From assembly GCF_015207875.1 (NCBI RefSeq), contig NZ_JADEVZ010000003.1, positions 62,001 to 126,000 on the forward strand: 64,000 nt of DNA, read 5' to 3'. Under the pieces are notes generated by a model, which was not told where the DNA came from, did no database searches, and worked only from the letters and a program-made list of their open reading frames with translations. The stretch comes from Dolichospermum sp. LEGE 00240 (GTDB lineage Bacteria; Cyanobacteriota; Cyanobacteriia; Cyanobacteriales; Nostocaceae). Shown in pieces: positions 54,281 through 63,920 of the stretch (the stretch's first letter is position 1; each line of letters opens with the position of its first letter). Made by a program: the position numbers and the translations under genes.

Positions 54281-54405
54281 TAGGACTTACGCAAGTGTCA
54301 CACCAAAAATCTGTTGTAGGGTGCGTCAGACTGCATAAATCCTGCAAATAAACAGATTGTTGATGTCTGACGCACCCTACCAATGTGCCAGTTGCGTAAG
54401 TCCTG
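54281..54405. mobile_element. MITE family 2, copy 2 (125 bp)
   Basis: It starts TAGGACTTACGCAAGTG and ends CAGTTGCGTAAGTCCTG, with flanking direct repeat TCTAT (54276-54280 and 54406-54410). Internal arms GTAGGGTGCGTCAGAC and GTCTGACGCACCCTAC are perfect inverse complements. It ends seven bases before the ATG of the CPBP gene. Confidence 0.88.
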
Positions 54406-54411
54406 TCTATA

Positions 54412-55257
54412 ATGAAAATTAATTTAGCCCAAATTGCCCAAAGTCCCGCCCCTATCAGGGTGGGCTGTTTTATCTTGTGTTTATTACTGTTATGGCTACC
54501 CCTGGCTTTACCAATTTATTTGCTAGTGGAAGATACTAATTTAGAAAGTATTTTGACTCTGGTTATATTATATGTAGAGTTTATTTTTCTGCTCAATATT
54601 TGGGGTAATCGAGTTTATCAACAACCAAAAATATTCAGCTATTATGGGTTAGAATTTACGCGCCTGAATGGAGTAAATGTGTTGCAGGGGTTGGCTATTG
54701 GACTAACTAGTGTTTTAGTTTTATTTGGTTTGGAAAGTGTGCTAGGTTGGTTGGTATGGCAGCAACCACAAGTGTTTTTGGGAAGAATAATTTTAGAAGG
54801 TTTATTAGTTAGTTTGGGTGTGGGTTTTGCAGAAGAATTATTATTTCGGGGTTGGTTATTGGATGAGTTACAACGAGACTACAAATTAAATATTGCTATG
54901 AGGATAAATGCAATTTTATTTGCTGTATCCCATTTTATTAAACCTTTGGAGGCAATTATTCATACTTTACCCCAGTTTCCGGCTTTGGTGTTGTTGGGGT
55001 TAACGCAGGTATGGGGAAAACGTTGGCGACGGGGACGTTTAGGCTTACCCATTGGTTTGCATGGTGGGTTGGTTTGGGGTTATTACATCATTAATGTGGG
55101 ACAATTGACAAAATATTCGGGACAAGTTCCTGACTGGGTGACTGGTGTGAATAATAATCCTTTACAGGGGGTTATGGGGGTATTATTTATGGGTGGGTTG
55201 GCTTGGTGGATAGGTGGTCAGCAGGTGACAGGGAACGGAGAACAGGGAAGAGTATAG
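54412..55257 (+). CDS. CPBP (CAAX-type) intramembrane protease
   Basis: The 281-residue protein has about seven membrane helices and the CPBP motifs EELLFRG (EExxxR near 142), a His near 168 (VSHFI) and HGGLVWGYY near 214. CPBP proteases cut or mature membrane substrates; the target is unknown. Its ATG is one base after a MITE target duplication, so its own promoter is displaced. The last residues (QQVTGNGEQGRV) are encoded by CAGGTGACAGGG repeat text. Confidence 0.82.
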   Translation: MKINLAQIAQSPAPIRVGCFILCLLLLWLPLALPIYLLVEDTNLESILTLVILYVEFIFLLNIWGNRVYQQPKIFSYYGLEFTRLNGVNVLQGLAIGLTSVLVLFGLESVLGWLVWQQPQVFLGRIILEGLLVSLGVGFAEELLFRGWLLDELQRDYKLNIAMRINAILFAVSHFIKPLEAIIHTLPQFPALVLLGLTQVWGKRWRRGRLGLPIGLHGGLVWGYYIINVGQLTKYSGQVPDWVTGVNNNPLQGVMGVLFMGGLAWWIGGQQVTGNGEQGRV

Positions 55258-55505
55258 AATTTGGAGATTGACATTCCCCAAATGTAAATGAATCAAAGGT
55301 TTGAGGTTGATAAAAAGGAAAATAGGATTAATCTTTAACTCCCTTGGTGGTGCAGAAAACCCCTGAAACACCTATAAATAAAGGATTATACCCGAAACAA
55401 TGGATTTGGGATTTCTCAAGACATCGAACGAGGTCATTGGGTTTCAGCTTCTATTTTAACCCTTCAGGCTTTTCATTGTGAAACTCAAAAAAGTTTTCTG
55501 CACCA

Positions 55506-56762
55506 CTACGCTTTAACTCCTGACAAAAAATAACCAATTAAATACAAAGAACCACATAAAACAACTTGAGTATCTGTGTTTATAAAAGCAGTATCTAAAG
55601 CTGAAAATACATCTGAATAGGAATTACAAAAGTTCAAATCTGGGCAAATTGATGTTGCTAACTCAGTTAATTCTACCAAATCTGCTGAATTGCTATCGGG
55701 TACTGGCACTAAATATAATTTATCTCCTGGTTTGAGAAGTTCCTGAAAGATATCACCATGATCTTTAGTCGCCAGCATTCCCATTACCCAAGTGATATTT
55801 TTGGTATTGAGACTATCTACATAATCTCGCAAAACTTTTGCTGAGGCTGGGTTGTGTGCGCCGTCAATGAGGAGTTTATGACTTTTCCAAGTTGTCCATT
55901 GCATTCTCCCTGGCCACTTGGTTTTAGCCATACCATTAATCATAGCTTCCTCGGAAATTTGCCAATTTTGTTTTTGCAAAATTTCTAAAGCTGCTAATGC
56001 TAAAGCTGAATTATGTAATTGAATTTGTCCTTGTAATGGTAAAGGATATTTGATTGTTTCTGGACTGGCTATTTTTTGATATTCTGCCCAATTTTGATTA
56101 ATTTGATCAGATGGTTGTGGGGTAAAAATCGGGCATTGTAATTCTATACTACGGGATTTTACCACATTTTCCGCATCTGCTGGTAATGAACCCACCACCA
56201 CCGGACATCCTGGTTTGATAATTCCGGCTTTTTCTCTGGCAATATGGGCTACAGTTGGTCCAAGTTGCTGCCAATGTTCTCGACTTATAGAAGTAATGAC
56301 TGTTACTAAAGGATGATCACAAACATTTGTGGCATCTAAACGCCCGCCTAATCCTACTTCAATCACTGCAATATCAACTTGTTGCTGGGCAAAATATAAC
56401 CAAGCCGCAGCGGTAATGACTTCAAATTGAGTGGGTGATTCTTCGTCTGGATTAATAGCGGCTTGAACTTGGAGTATTAGTTCACACAGATTATCACTAT
56501 CAATTGGCTGTTCATTAATACAGATTCTTTCTGTCCAATCTATTAAATGGGGGGATGTGTAGCGTCCGGTTTTATAACCAGCCTCAGTAAGTACCGCAGA
56601 CAGGTAAGCACAAACAGAACCTTTACCGTTAGTTCCAGCTACATGAATAATTGGCACTTGGTGATGGGGATTTCCCAAGGTTGCCAGTAATTTGACAATT
56701 CGAGACAATCCCAAATTCACACCAAAGTGCTGAAAGGGTTGGAGTAGGGAATTTACGTTCAT
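55506..56762 (-). CDS. folC: dihydrofolate synthase / folylpolyglutamate synthase
   Basis: The enzyme joins glutamate to dihydropteroate or folate. The 418-residue Mur-ligase-like protein has the P-loop VAGTNGKGSVCAYL near 42, the RYTSPHLIDWTERICIN motif, VIEVGLGGRLDATN near 138 and SREHWQQLGPTVAHIAREKA. Length is usual. It is upstream of psbY with an STRR-containing gap. Confidence 0.93.
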   Translation of the reverse strand: MNVNSLLQPFQHFGVNLGLSRIVKLLATLGNPHHQVPIIHVAGTNGKGSVCAYLSAVLTEAGYKTGRYTSPHLIDWTERICINEQPIDSDNLCELILQVQAAINPDEESPTQFEVITAAAWLYFAQQQVDIAVIEVGLGGRLDATNVCDHPLVTVITSISREHWQQLGPTVAHIAREKAGIIKPGCPVVVGSLPADAENVVKSRSIELQCPIFTPQPSDQINQNWAEYQKIASPETIKYPLPLQGQIQLHNSALALAALEILQKQNWQISEEAMINGMAKTKWPGRMQWTTWKSHKLLIDGAHNPASAKVLRDYVDSLNTKNITWVMGMLATKDHGDIFQELLKPGDKLYLVPVPDSNSADLVELTELATSICPDLNFCNSYSDVFSALDTAFINTDTQVVLCGSLYLIGYFLSGVKA

Positions 56763-56882
56763 GGGTGATTGGTAATTGGTGATTAGTAATTGGTAATTGG
56801 AATAAACTTCTTACCTGTCCCCGTGGCGTAGCACCTGTAACCTGTAACCTGTAACCTGTCCCCTGTCCCCTGTCCCCTAAAA

Positions 56883-57008
56883 TTACACTTCTTTGCTCAA
56901 AAAGTTTTGTACTTGTCTAAGGGCAGCAGCACCGATATTGAAAACAGCCCAACCCGCAGCGATCGCTACAGGTGCTAGAACAATTAGTACACGATTATCA
57001 AAGTCCAT
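56883..57008 (-). CDS. psbY: photosystem II protein Y
   Basis: The 41-residue protein reads [20 protein letters not shown], then [20 protein letters not shown], ending in Val. It matches PsbY: one membrane helix and the AGWAxxNIGxAAxxQ core. PsbY sits at the photosystem II edge near cytochrome b559. It is too short for usual ORF lists, but the sequence match is clear. Confidence 0.9.
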   Translation of the reverse strand: MDFDNRVLIVLAPVAIAAGWAVFNIGAAALRQVQNFLSKEV

Positions 57009-57439
57009 ATCTAGAAATCCTCTCTAAATTCAAAAATCTTAAGTTTTATCAACAGTTCTCAACTTTTATTGTGATCTGAAGTGGGGAATTTTTTCAAGCT
57101 TATATGTAAAGTTTGATTAAAAGTCAGGGAAAAGGTGACAGGTGACAGATTACAGGTGACAGGTGACAGGTTACAGGTTACAGGTTACAGGTTACAGGGA
57201 GCAGGTTGCAGGTTACAGGTTACAGGTTACAGGTTACAGGTTACAGGTTACAGGTGACAGGTTATAGGTTATAGGTTACAGGTTACAGGTTGCAGGTTAC
57301 AGGTTACAGGTTGCAGGTTGCAGGTTACAGGTTACAGGTTACAGGTTACAGGTTACAGGGAGCAGGTTACAGGGAGCAGGTAAGAAGTTTATTCCAATTA
57401 CCAATTACCAATTACCAATTACCAATTACCAATTACCAA
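57009..57439. other. STRR tract between psbY and the carbonic anhydrase-like gene
   Basis: Apart from about 120 bases after psbY (its promoter side), the region is filled by tandem repeats and holds no gene. It separates psbY from the downstream end of the gamma-carbonic anhydrase gene. Confidence 0.8.
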
Positions 57440-57440
57440 T
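57130..57440. repeat. heptanucleotide STRR (GGTTACA) and CCAATTA array
   Basis: About 250 bases of GGTTACA units, with variants GGTGACA, GGTTGCA and GGGAGCA, are followed by seven or so ATTACCA units (about 57390-57448) running into the stop of the next gene. Confidence 0.95.
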
Positions 57441-57943
57441 TACCAATTAGCAGCATGAAGAAGGGCTAATTGGTGGTATTTTTCGGCGTGTTCGATGAGT
57501 TCGGTGATTTCGGTGTCTGAGAGTTGACGGACTACCTTACCGGGAACACCCATGACTAGAGAACCGGGGGGAACGTTTTTTGTGACTACTGCACCTGCGC
57601 CGATAATGCTACCTGTGCCGACTCTGACGCCATTTAAGACGATTGCCCCAATACCAATTAAACAACCACGCTCAATGTGAGCAGAATGTACCACAGCGCG
57701 ATGACCGACAGTGACGTGATCTTCTAAGATTGTGGGGACACCAGGATCACCATGAAGAATGGCCCCGTCTTGAATATTTGTACATTCGCCAATTTTAATT
57801 CGTTCTACATCACCTCTAACCACAGAGCCATACCAAATGCTGGCCTTGGCTGCTATGGTGACAGAACCAATAATAGTGGCGTTTGCTGCCACAAAAGCAG
57901 CTTGAGAAAATTCTGGAGATTTCCAGCCAGAAGAGATAGACAC
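57440..57943 (-). CDS. gamma-carbonic anhydrase-like hexapeptide protein
   Basis: The protein is a left-handed beta-helix of hexapeptide repeats (IIGSVTIAAKASIWYGSVVR, then GHRAVVHSAHIERGCLIGIG), with the three His typical of gamma-carbonic anhydrase-like proteins. I choose the GTG at 57943 (VSISSGWKSPEFSQAAF), which gives the usual N-terminus; an ATG at 57988 would add 15 residues that overlap a gene on the other strand. Enzyme activity cannot be judged from sequence. Confidence 0.82.
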   Translation of the reverse strand: MSISSGWKSPEFSQAAFVAANATIIGSVTIAAKASIWYGSVVRGDVERIKIGECTNIQDGAILHGDPGVPTILEDHVTVGHRAVVHSAHIERGCLIGIGAIVLNGVRVGTGSIIGAGAVVTKNVPPGSLVMGVPGKVVRQLSDTEITELIEHAEKYHQLALLHAANW

Positions 57944-58186
57944 GATAGAATATGGATATGGTACCCAGGAACACTGGAGGAACTCCAACCTTTAGGGCTG
58001 GCGGCAAAACCAGAATATCACGACGTTGACCTTCTATCGTTAGGCGGTTGTGAAACTTGTTCTCAAGCACTATCTTCATTTTATGTAGCATTGAGCAAGT
58101 TATTTAAAGTAGTGGAACAGGAGTGTAAAGTTAAACCTACTGGTGCTGGCAAAAAACACAATATTATGTTTATACGCACTTCATGA
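57902..58186 (+). CDS. small conserved cyanobacterial protein, start uncertain
   Basis: The frame ending at 58186 carries WYPGTLEELQPLGLAAKPEY, then LSLGGCETCSQALSSFYVAL and a basic tail. It is followed by the TIGR02652 gene with a four-base overlap, so it is coupled. No ATG or GTG exists near the likely start (57950 region); TTG at 57902 is the nearest. A long upstream extension to 57752 is antisense to the carbonic anhydrase gene and not real. Function unknown. Confidence 0.55.
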   Translation: MRKFWRFPARRDRHDRIWIWYPGTLEELQPLGLAAKPEYHDVDLLSLGGCETCSQALSSFYVALSKLFKVVEQECKVKPTGAGKKHNIMFIRTS

Positions 58187-58698
58187 TAAATCCAGGCTTT
58201 CAGTACCCGATATTTGGCCCTGAAATACAGTGTCCTCACTGTCGCCAAACTATTTCGGCCTTGACATTGACGGATACTTATTTGTGTCCTCGTCATGGCG
58301 CATTTGAAGCTGAACCCAAAACGGAGGAATTGGTTCATTTACAGTCTGGTCGTCATTGGCGCAGATGGGATGGAGAATGGTATCGTCAACATACCCATCC
58401 TGATGGGATTCGGTTTGAAATTCATGAAGCTTTGGACAAGCTTTATACTCAGGGTTATCGGGCTACGAGGATTATTGTTGCTAACCGTTATCAGGAGTTG
58501 ATGAGTGGCTATTTAGAAAGGAGTACACCTTGGCGTGCTGGACAAGGGGAAGTTGCTACAGGGGCGCGATTATATGGCTTACCTGTGGAGTTTAGTCCCG
58601 ATTCCACTGCCGAACCTTGCTGGGAAGTAATTAACTTTGATTTGGATAAAGAACCTGGTGTGCCGGTGCGTTATCCATATTTTCGGTTGTTTGAGTAG
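58183..58698 (+). CDS. TIGR02652-type cyanobacterial protein
   Basis: The 171-residue protein has an N-terminal zinc-ribbon-like IQCPHCRQTISAL and LCPRHG (Cys near 17, 20, 35), then HWRRWDGEWYRQH and a C-terminal VPVRYPYFRLFE. It belongs to a family restricted to cyanobacteria, from memory TIGR02652. It overlaps the upstream small gene by four bases (ATGA). The function is unknown; the Cys pattern suggests metal or nucleic-acid binding. Confidence 0.75.
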   Translation: MINPGFQYPIFGPEIQCPHCRQTISALTLTDTYLCPRHGAFEAEPKTEELVHLQSGRHWRRWDGEWYRQHTHPDGIRFEIHEALDKLYTQGYRATRIIVANRYQELMSGYLERSTPWRAGQGEVATGARLYGLPVEFSPDSTAEPCWEVINFDLDKEPGVPVRYPYFRLFE

Positions 58699-58848
58699 GT
58701 AACAAGGCAAGAGGCAAGAGGCAAGGGGCAAGAGAGAAGAAAGTCTAAATAAATATCTTACTGTTCCCTGTTCCCTGTTCCCTGTTCCCCAATTTGGGTT
58801 TTAGATTGTAGATGAATCCAAAATCTCAAATCCAAAATCCAAAATTCT

Positions 58849-59277
58849 ATGCACCATGCTTCTATTAGAACGGCAAATATCCATTTAGCGATCGCTTTTT
58901 ATGAGCAGTTAGGGTTTACGGTGGGCGATCGCTTCACTACCGGTTATACTCTAGCTTGTTGGATGGAAGGTTTAGGGACTCGAATTGAACTCATCCAAAT
59001 TCCCCAACCTAAACCAGCCCCAGATGCTTTTGATGATGAACATTATGTAGGCTATTATCATCTGGCGTTTGATGTGACGCAGATCACACCGGATTTACCA
59101 ACTTGGTTGGAAAGGTTAAAAACACGGTTAGCAATAATAGAAAATCTACCACCCCTGAAAATTCTTTTAGAACCTACACAGCAGCAAATTGGCGATAACA
59201 TTTTAGAAGTTGCGTTTATCGCTGATTCTGACGGGTTGCCTTTGGAATTTTTGCGGTTTTTGCACAAATTAACTTGA
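58849..59277 (+). CDS. VOC-family glyoxalase-like protein
   Basis: The 142-residue protein is one VOC domain (HHASIRTANIHLAIAFYEQL at the start, YHLAFDVTQI near 72, ADSDGLPLEF near the end). His in HHASIR and Glu in IELIQIP are candidate metal ligands. Substrate unknown: glyoxalase I-like or resistance-type activity are both possible. Repeat text precedes the ATG. Confidence 0.78.
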   Translation: MHHASIRTANIHLAIAFYEQLGFTVGDRFTTGYTLACWMEGLGTRIELIQIPQPKPAPDAFDDEHYVGYYHLAFDVTQITPDLPTWLERLKTRLAIIENLPPLKILLEPTQQQIGDNILEVAFIADSDGLPLEFLRFLHKLT

Positions 59278-59462
59278 AAAGGGAACAGGTAATTGGTAAT
59301 TGGTAATTGGTGAAAACTATTCTGCTTTCTTCTTCACCCTGAAATTCTGACTCCTGAACTCCTGACTCCTGACTCCTTCCATGAGGTACAGAAACATTTG
59401 CTCAATTTTCTCAGTCAATCAAAATATGTAACTTAAATTACATATAGCTATTCGCCAAAGAT

Positions 59463-62294
59463 ATGTCTTTTTTCTCTATCGCACAACGACATCGCTTTTC
59501 CTTATTCATCTTGAGTATCTGGGTAATAGTGGCTTTTATCTGCCATCAAGATGCTGGTTTTAGCGGAGAAAAGGCGGATTTCTCTCCCCGTCTCCACAAC
59601 TTCGACTCAGAAAAATCTCATAAAACACTAGTCGCCAAGGAAACACCAAATCTCGCTATTACAGCAAATATTCGGAAAACAGTCCTTGATAATGGGTTAA
59701 CTGTTCTCACTAAAGAGGTTCATAATGCTCCTGTGGTGACAGTACAGGTGTGGTACAAGTTTGGCTCAGGTCAAGAAGCACCTGGGGTAAATGGTATTGC
59801 CCATCAATTAGAACATTTGATGTTTAAAGGTACTAGCAATCGTCCTATTCAATTTGGGCGGTTATTTAGTGCTTTAGGCAGTGATTCTAATGCTTTTACC
59901 AGTTATGACCAAACCGCATATTACAATACGGCAGAACGGGATAAACTCACCGCTCTGTTGACGTTAGAAGCTGATAGGATGAAAAACTCGCTGATAGATC
60001 CTCAACAGTTAGCTAGTGAGAAGCGAGTGGTTATTTCTGAATTACAAGGTTATGAAAATAGTCCAGAATATCGTCTTAATCGCGCTGTGATGATGTCGGT
60101 TTTTCCTGATCATCCCTATAGATTACCGATTGGTGGCACTAAGGCGGATGTGGAAAAATTCACAGTTGCACAGGTAAGGGAATATTACCAAAAATTCTAT
60201 AGTCCTGATAATGCTGTTTTGGTAATTGTGGGAGATTTTGACACCGCACAAACTTTGAAAAAGGTACAAACTTTTTTTGGTAAAGTTCCTAAACGTCAAT
60301 ATTCACCCCATAACCTCATAACTCCATCCCCAGCCGCTACTCCTGCACCTGTAATTAAATTACAAGAACCGGGGGGAAATCCATTACTACAACTAATTTA
60401 CCCACTTCCTCAAATCAATCAACCAGATATCCCCGCGCTGGAAGTCATGGATTATATTTTGACTGCGGGTAAAAATTCTTACTTGTATCGGGAGTTGGTT
60501 GAATCGGGTTTAGCTAATGATGTTTCGGCAAATGTCGCTAGTTTACGCGCGGGTGGTTGGTATGAAATATTGGTGACATCTGCGGGAGGTCAGGATTTGA
60601 CTAAGCTTGATGCAGCGGTAATCAAGGCTCTGGATAAACTTGCTAAAGTCGGTTTGACAAAGGAACAGGTAGAACGAGCTAAAACTCAATTAACGGCTTC
60701 AGTGATTTTAAATAACCGTGATATTACCAATCAAGCAATGCAGTTGGGTAATGATCAAATCACGACGGATAATTACCAATATACAGAAAATCACTTAGTA
60801 AATATTCGTAAGGTTCGAGTTACTGACGTGATTAATGTTATCAATAAATATTTGCAGCCAGCAGCGCGGAAGGTGGGATTTTTTGAACCGACTAAACAAG
60901 TAGTAACAGTTCAAAGTTCATCCTATTCAACCCCAACACAAGAAAATTTTGGTACTGATGTGGCTGTAGTTCCTGCGGAGGTTCAGCAATATTTACCACC
61001 TTTAGATATATTACCCAAAGCGGAGAAGAGACAAATACCCCAGCAATTACAACTTGCTAATGGGTTACGCATATTACTGTTACCGGACAAAACTACGCCA
61101 ACAGTGACTTTAAGCGGCAATATTAAAGCGGGAACAGAATTTGAGTCCGATAATCAGGGAGGATTAGCTTCTTTAGTGGCAGCAAATCTGATGAATGGCA
61201 CGAAAACTCAAGATATGCGGACTATTGCCCAAGGATTGGAGGCAAAGGGCGCAAATCTGAATTTTGAAGCTTATCGTGAAGGTGTGCGGATTAAAGGTAG
61301 TAGTTTGGCGGTGGATTTACCCATTTTGCTGGGGACTTTGACGGATGTAATCAGAAATAGTACATTTCCTGAAAAAGAGTTTGCTCTGGCGCGTCAACAA
61401 GCTTTAACTTCCTTAGATTCAGATTTAGATGATCCTGATAAGGTTGCAAATCGGATCTTTGTGCAGTCTATTTATCCGAAAAAACATCCGTTACATACCT
61501 TCCCGACTGCGGAGAGTATTAGTAAAATTCAACGTCAAGACGTGATAGGTTTCAGAGCGCAACATTATCGCCCTGATACTACAGTTTTAGCCATTGTTGG
61601 CGATTTTGATGTTAACAAAGTGCGATCGCTCATTCAAGCGAAATTAGGAGATTGGCAAGTTAAAGGCAAACCACCAAGGGTAAAATATCCCAATGTGGGG
61701 ATGCCGAAAAATGTGGTTAATGTTAATCCGGTTGTTCCTGGTAAACCCCAAGCGATAACTTATATGGGTTATACCGGTATTAATCGTCAAGATAAACGAT
61801 TTTATGCGGCAATGATCTTGAATCAAATTCTCGGAGGTGATACATTATCCAGTAGACTAGGGGCAGAAGTGCGCGATCGCCAAGGTTTAACCTACGGGAT
61901 TTATAGCAATTTCATCACAGGTAAAAATGTTGGTACATTTCTCATTGAAATGCAAACCAGTCCAGAAGACGCACCCAAAGCGATTTCTAGTACCCGCAAC
62001 CTTCTCAAACAAGTTCATCAACAAGGTGTTACCCCTATTGAAGTAGAAACAGCCAAACGCAATTTAATCAGCAATTATAATATTTCCTTAGCCAATCCCG
62101 AACAATTAAGCCAAAAAATGGTCATGAATGAAGTTTACGGCTTAAATCAGGTAGAATTGCGATCGTTTACCAGCAAAATAGAGCAAGTCAACCTCAATCA
62201 AGTCAATCAAGCTGCCCGTGAATTACTTCATCCTGATAAAATTGTGGTTGTCACCGCAGGTCCACCAATTCTTGCCCATAAAAAGATTAAATAA
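59463..62294 (+). CDS. two-domain M16 zinc peptidase, exported
   Basis: The 943-residue protein has a signal-anchor (about 12-30), an active N-terminal M16 unit with the inverted zinc motif HQLEH near 114-118 and a distal Glu in VVISELQGYENSP, and a second, zinc-lacking M16 unit (from about 525, LPLLLPDKTTPTVTLSGN-like). It resembles pitrilysin-type enzymes of the periplasm. It is separate from the 425-residue M16 protein at 24.7 kb. Confidence 0.88.
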   Translation: MSFFSIAQRHRFSLFILSIWVIVAFICHQDAGFSGEKADFSPRLHNFDSEKSHKTLVAKETPNLAITANIRKTVLDNGLTVLTKEVHNAPVVTVQVWYKFGSGQEAPGVNGIAHQLEHLMFKGTSNRPIQFGRLFSALGSDSNAFTSYDQTAYYNTAERDKLTALLTLEADRMKNSLIDPQQLASEKRVVISELQGYENSPEYRLNRAVMMSVFPDHPYRLPIGGTKADVEKFTVAQVREYYQKFYSPDNAVLVIVGDFDTAQTLKKVQTFFGKVPKRQYSPHNLITPSPAATPAPVIKLQEPGGNPLLQLIYPLPQINQPDIPALEVMDYILTAGKNSYLYRELVESGLANDVSANVASLRAGGWYEILVTSAGGQDLTKLDAAVIKALDKLAKVGLTKEQVERAKTQLTASVILNNRDITNQAMQLGNDQITTDNYQYTENHLVNIRKVRVTDVINVINKYLQPAARKVGFFEPTKQVVTVQSSSYSTPTQENFGTDVAVVPAEVQQYLPPLDILPKAEKRQIPQQLQLANGLRILLLPDKTTPTVTLSGNIKAGTEFESDNQGGLASLVAANLMNGTKTQDMRTIAQGLEAKGANLNFEAYREGVRIKGSSLAVDLPILLGTLTDVIRNSTFPEKEFALARQQALTSLDSDLDDPDKVANRIFVQSIYPKKHPLHTFPTAESISKIQRQDVIGFRAQHYRPDTTVLAIVGDFDVNKVRSLIQAKLGDWQVKGKPPRVKYPNVGMPKNVVNVNPVVPGKPQAITYMGYTGINRQDKRFYAAMILNQILGGDTLSSRLGAEVRDRQGLTYGIYSNFITGKNVGTFLIEMQTSPEDAPKAISSTRNLLKQVHQQGVTPIEVETAKRNLISNYNISLANPEQLSQKMVMNEVYGLNQVELRSFTSKIEQVNLNQVNQAARELLHPDKIVVVTAGPPILAHKKIK

Positions 62295-62441
62295 ATCTTA
62301 GTCATGGATGATACAGCAGGAGTCAGGAGTCAGGAGTAAAACTGGCTTTTTGTATGGGTCTCAATTGAGATTCTGTACTTCCTAACTACGTAATCTGCCG
62401 CAAGAATAGATGTGATTTGCAAATCAAATATCTATTTAGCC

Positions 62442-62921
62442 ATGAGTAACTTCTTAATTAAGGTCTACTACAATCTACCTCGCATCATCTGTATATTTTC
62501 CCTGCTAATCAGTCTGGTAATCATGGGTGTATCTCCAGCAACAGCAGAGAACCTATCTAATAATTTACTCAAACAACCAGCTATAGAAATTACAGTTAGC
62601 TTGGGTAATTCTAGGAACGAATTAAAATTTGAGCCAAATCATTTAGAATTTATCCCCGGCAACCGCTACAATCTCAAATTAAGTAATCCTAGTTCACAAA
62701 AACATTATTTTACAGCCAAAGACTTTGCCGATGCAATTTGGACGCAAAAAGTTGAAGCCGGAAATGTCGAAATTAAAGGTAATATTCACGAATTAGAACT
62801 CAAACCCGGTGCAGAGGCAGAATGGGTATTTGTACCTATGAAACCAGGCAAATACACTTTACGATGTACTATTGCTGGACACACAGAAGCAGGAATGAAA
62901 GGAGAAATTGTGATTAGGTGA
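62442..62921 (+). CDS. exported cupredoxin-like protein
   Basis: The 159-residue protein has a signal peptide (about 10-32) and a plastocyanin-like domain. The copper ligands are visible: His in SSQKHYF near 89 and the C-terminal Cys, His and Met in RCTIAGHTEAGM. I start at the ATG at 62442; the frame opens at GTG 62412 but adds only nine residues before the signal. The partner is unknown; it may carry copper in the periplasm. Confidence 0.8.
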   Translation: MSNFLIKVYYNLPRIICIFSLLISLVIMGVSPATAENLSNNLLKQPAIEITVSLGNSRNELKFEPNHLEFIPGNRYNLKLSNPSSQKHYFTAKDFADAIWTQKVEAGNVEIKGNIHELELKPGAEAEWVFVPMKPGKYTLRCTIAGHTEAGMKGEIVIR

Positions 62922-63033
62922 TCATCTATCCCTAGAGGCGCAAAATAAGTTAACTTAAAATATAGATATTTTTGGCAATAAATCTCAACAAATTCACACC
63001 TAATCGGTAAAGCGCCGCTAACTCCTAAACTTC

Positions 63034-63864
63034 ATGATGAATATTTTTACCAACCTACTTTCCCAACCAGCACAGCCAAAACCCGAAAAACAACAACGCC
63101 GAGGGATTGAAATTAAATCAGCCCGTGAAATCGAAATTATGCGGCAATCAGCCAAGATTGTGGCAACTGTTCTTAAAGAAATTTCTGAGTTAGTGCAACC
63201 AGGAATGACAACGGCTGATTTAGACGCTTACGCCGAAAAACGCATCCGCGAAATGGATGCCACTCCCAGCTTTAAAGGGTATCATGGCTTCCCCGCCTCG
63301 ATTTGCTCTAGTATTAATCATGAAGTTGTACATGGAATTCCTAGCCCGAAAAAGGTAATTCGGGCAGGAGATGTATTAAAAGTTGATACAGGTGCTTTTT
63401 ATCAAGGCTTTCATGGTGATTCCTGCATTACTATCGCGGTGGGTAATGTAACAACTGAAGCCGCAAGACTGATTAAAATAGCGGAAGAATCTTTATATAA
63501 AGGGATTGAACAGGTAAAAGCTGGTGTACATTTGACGGAGATTGCCGGTGCAATTGAAGATCATGTCAAAGCCAATGGTTTTACAGTGGTGGAACAATTT
63601 ACTGGTCATGGTGTAGGTAGAAATCTACACGAAGAACCAGCGGTATTTAACTACCGAACTCGTGAGATCCCCAATGTGAAATTGCGCTCAGGGATGACGT
63701 TAGCAATTGAACCAATTTTAAATGCTGGTTCTAAGAATACCCGAATTTTAGCTGATAGATGGACTGCGGTAACAGTTGATAATGCTTTATCTGCCCAGTT
63801 TGAACATACTGTATTAGTGACAGATAGTGGGTATGAAATTTTAACTGATAGAACTCATCTTTAA
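63034..63864 (+). CDS. map: methionine aminopeptidase, type I
   Basis: The enzyme removes the initiator Met from new proteins. The 276-residue protein has an N-terminal extension of about 25 residues, then the pita-bread fold with metal ligands in [15 protein letters not shown] (two Asp), FTGHGVGR (His), LAIEPIL (Glu) and QFEHTVLV (Glu). Two ATGs start the frame. Several paralogues are usual in cyanobacteria, so gene numbering (map1, map2) is uncertain. Confidence 0.92.
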   Translation: MMNIFTNLLSQPAQPKPEKQQRRGIEIKSAREIEIMRQSAKIVATVLKEISELVQPGMTTADLDAYAEKRIREMDATPSFKGYHGFPASICSSINHEVVHGIPSPKKVIRAGDVLKVDTGAFYQGFHGDSCITIAVGNVTTEAARLIKIAEESLYKGIEQVKAGVHLTEIAGAIEDHVKANGFTVVEQFTGHGVGRNLHEEPAVFNYRTREIPNVKLRSGMTLAIEPILNAGSKNTRILADRWTAVTVDNALSAQFEHTVLVTDSGYEILTDRTHL

Positions 63865-63920
63865 CTATGATTCTTGTGATTTAGATGACAACTAACAACT
63901 GACAACTAACAACTGACAAA

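Noticed and set aside
57752-57901. Forward-strand extension of the small gene upstream of TIGR02652
   Set aside because: It is antisense to conserved hexapeptide repeats of the carbonic anhydrase-like protein.
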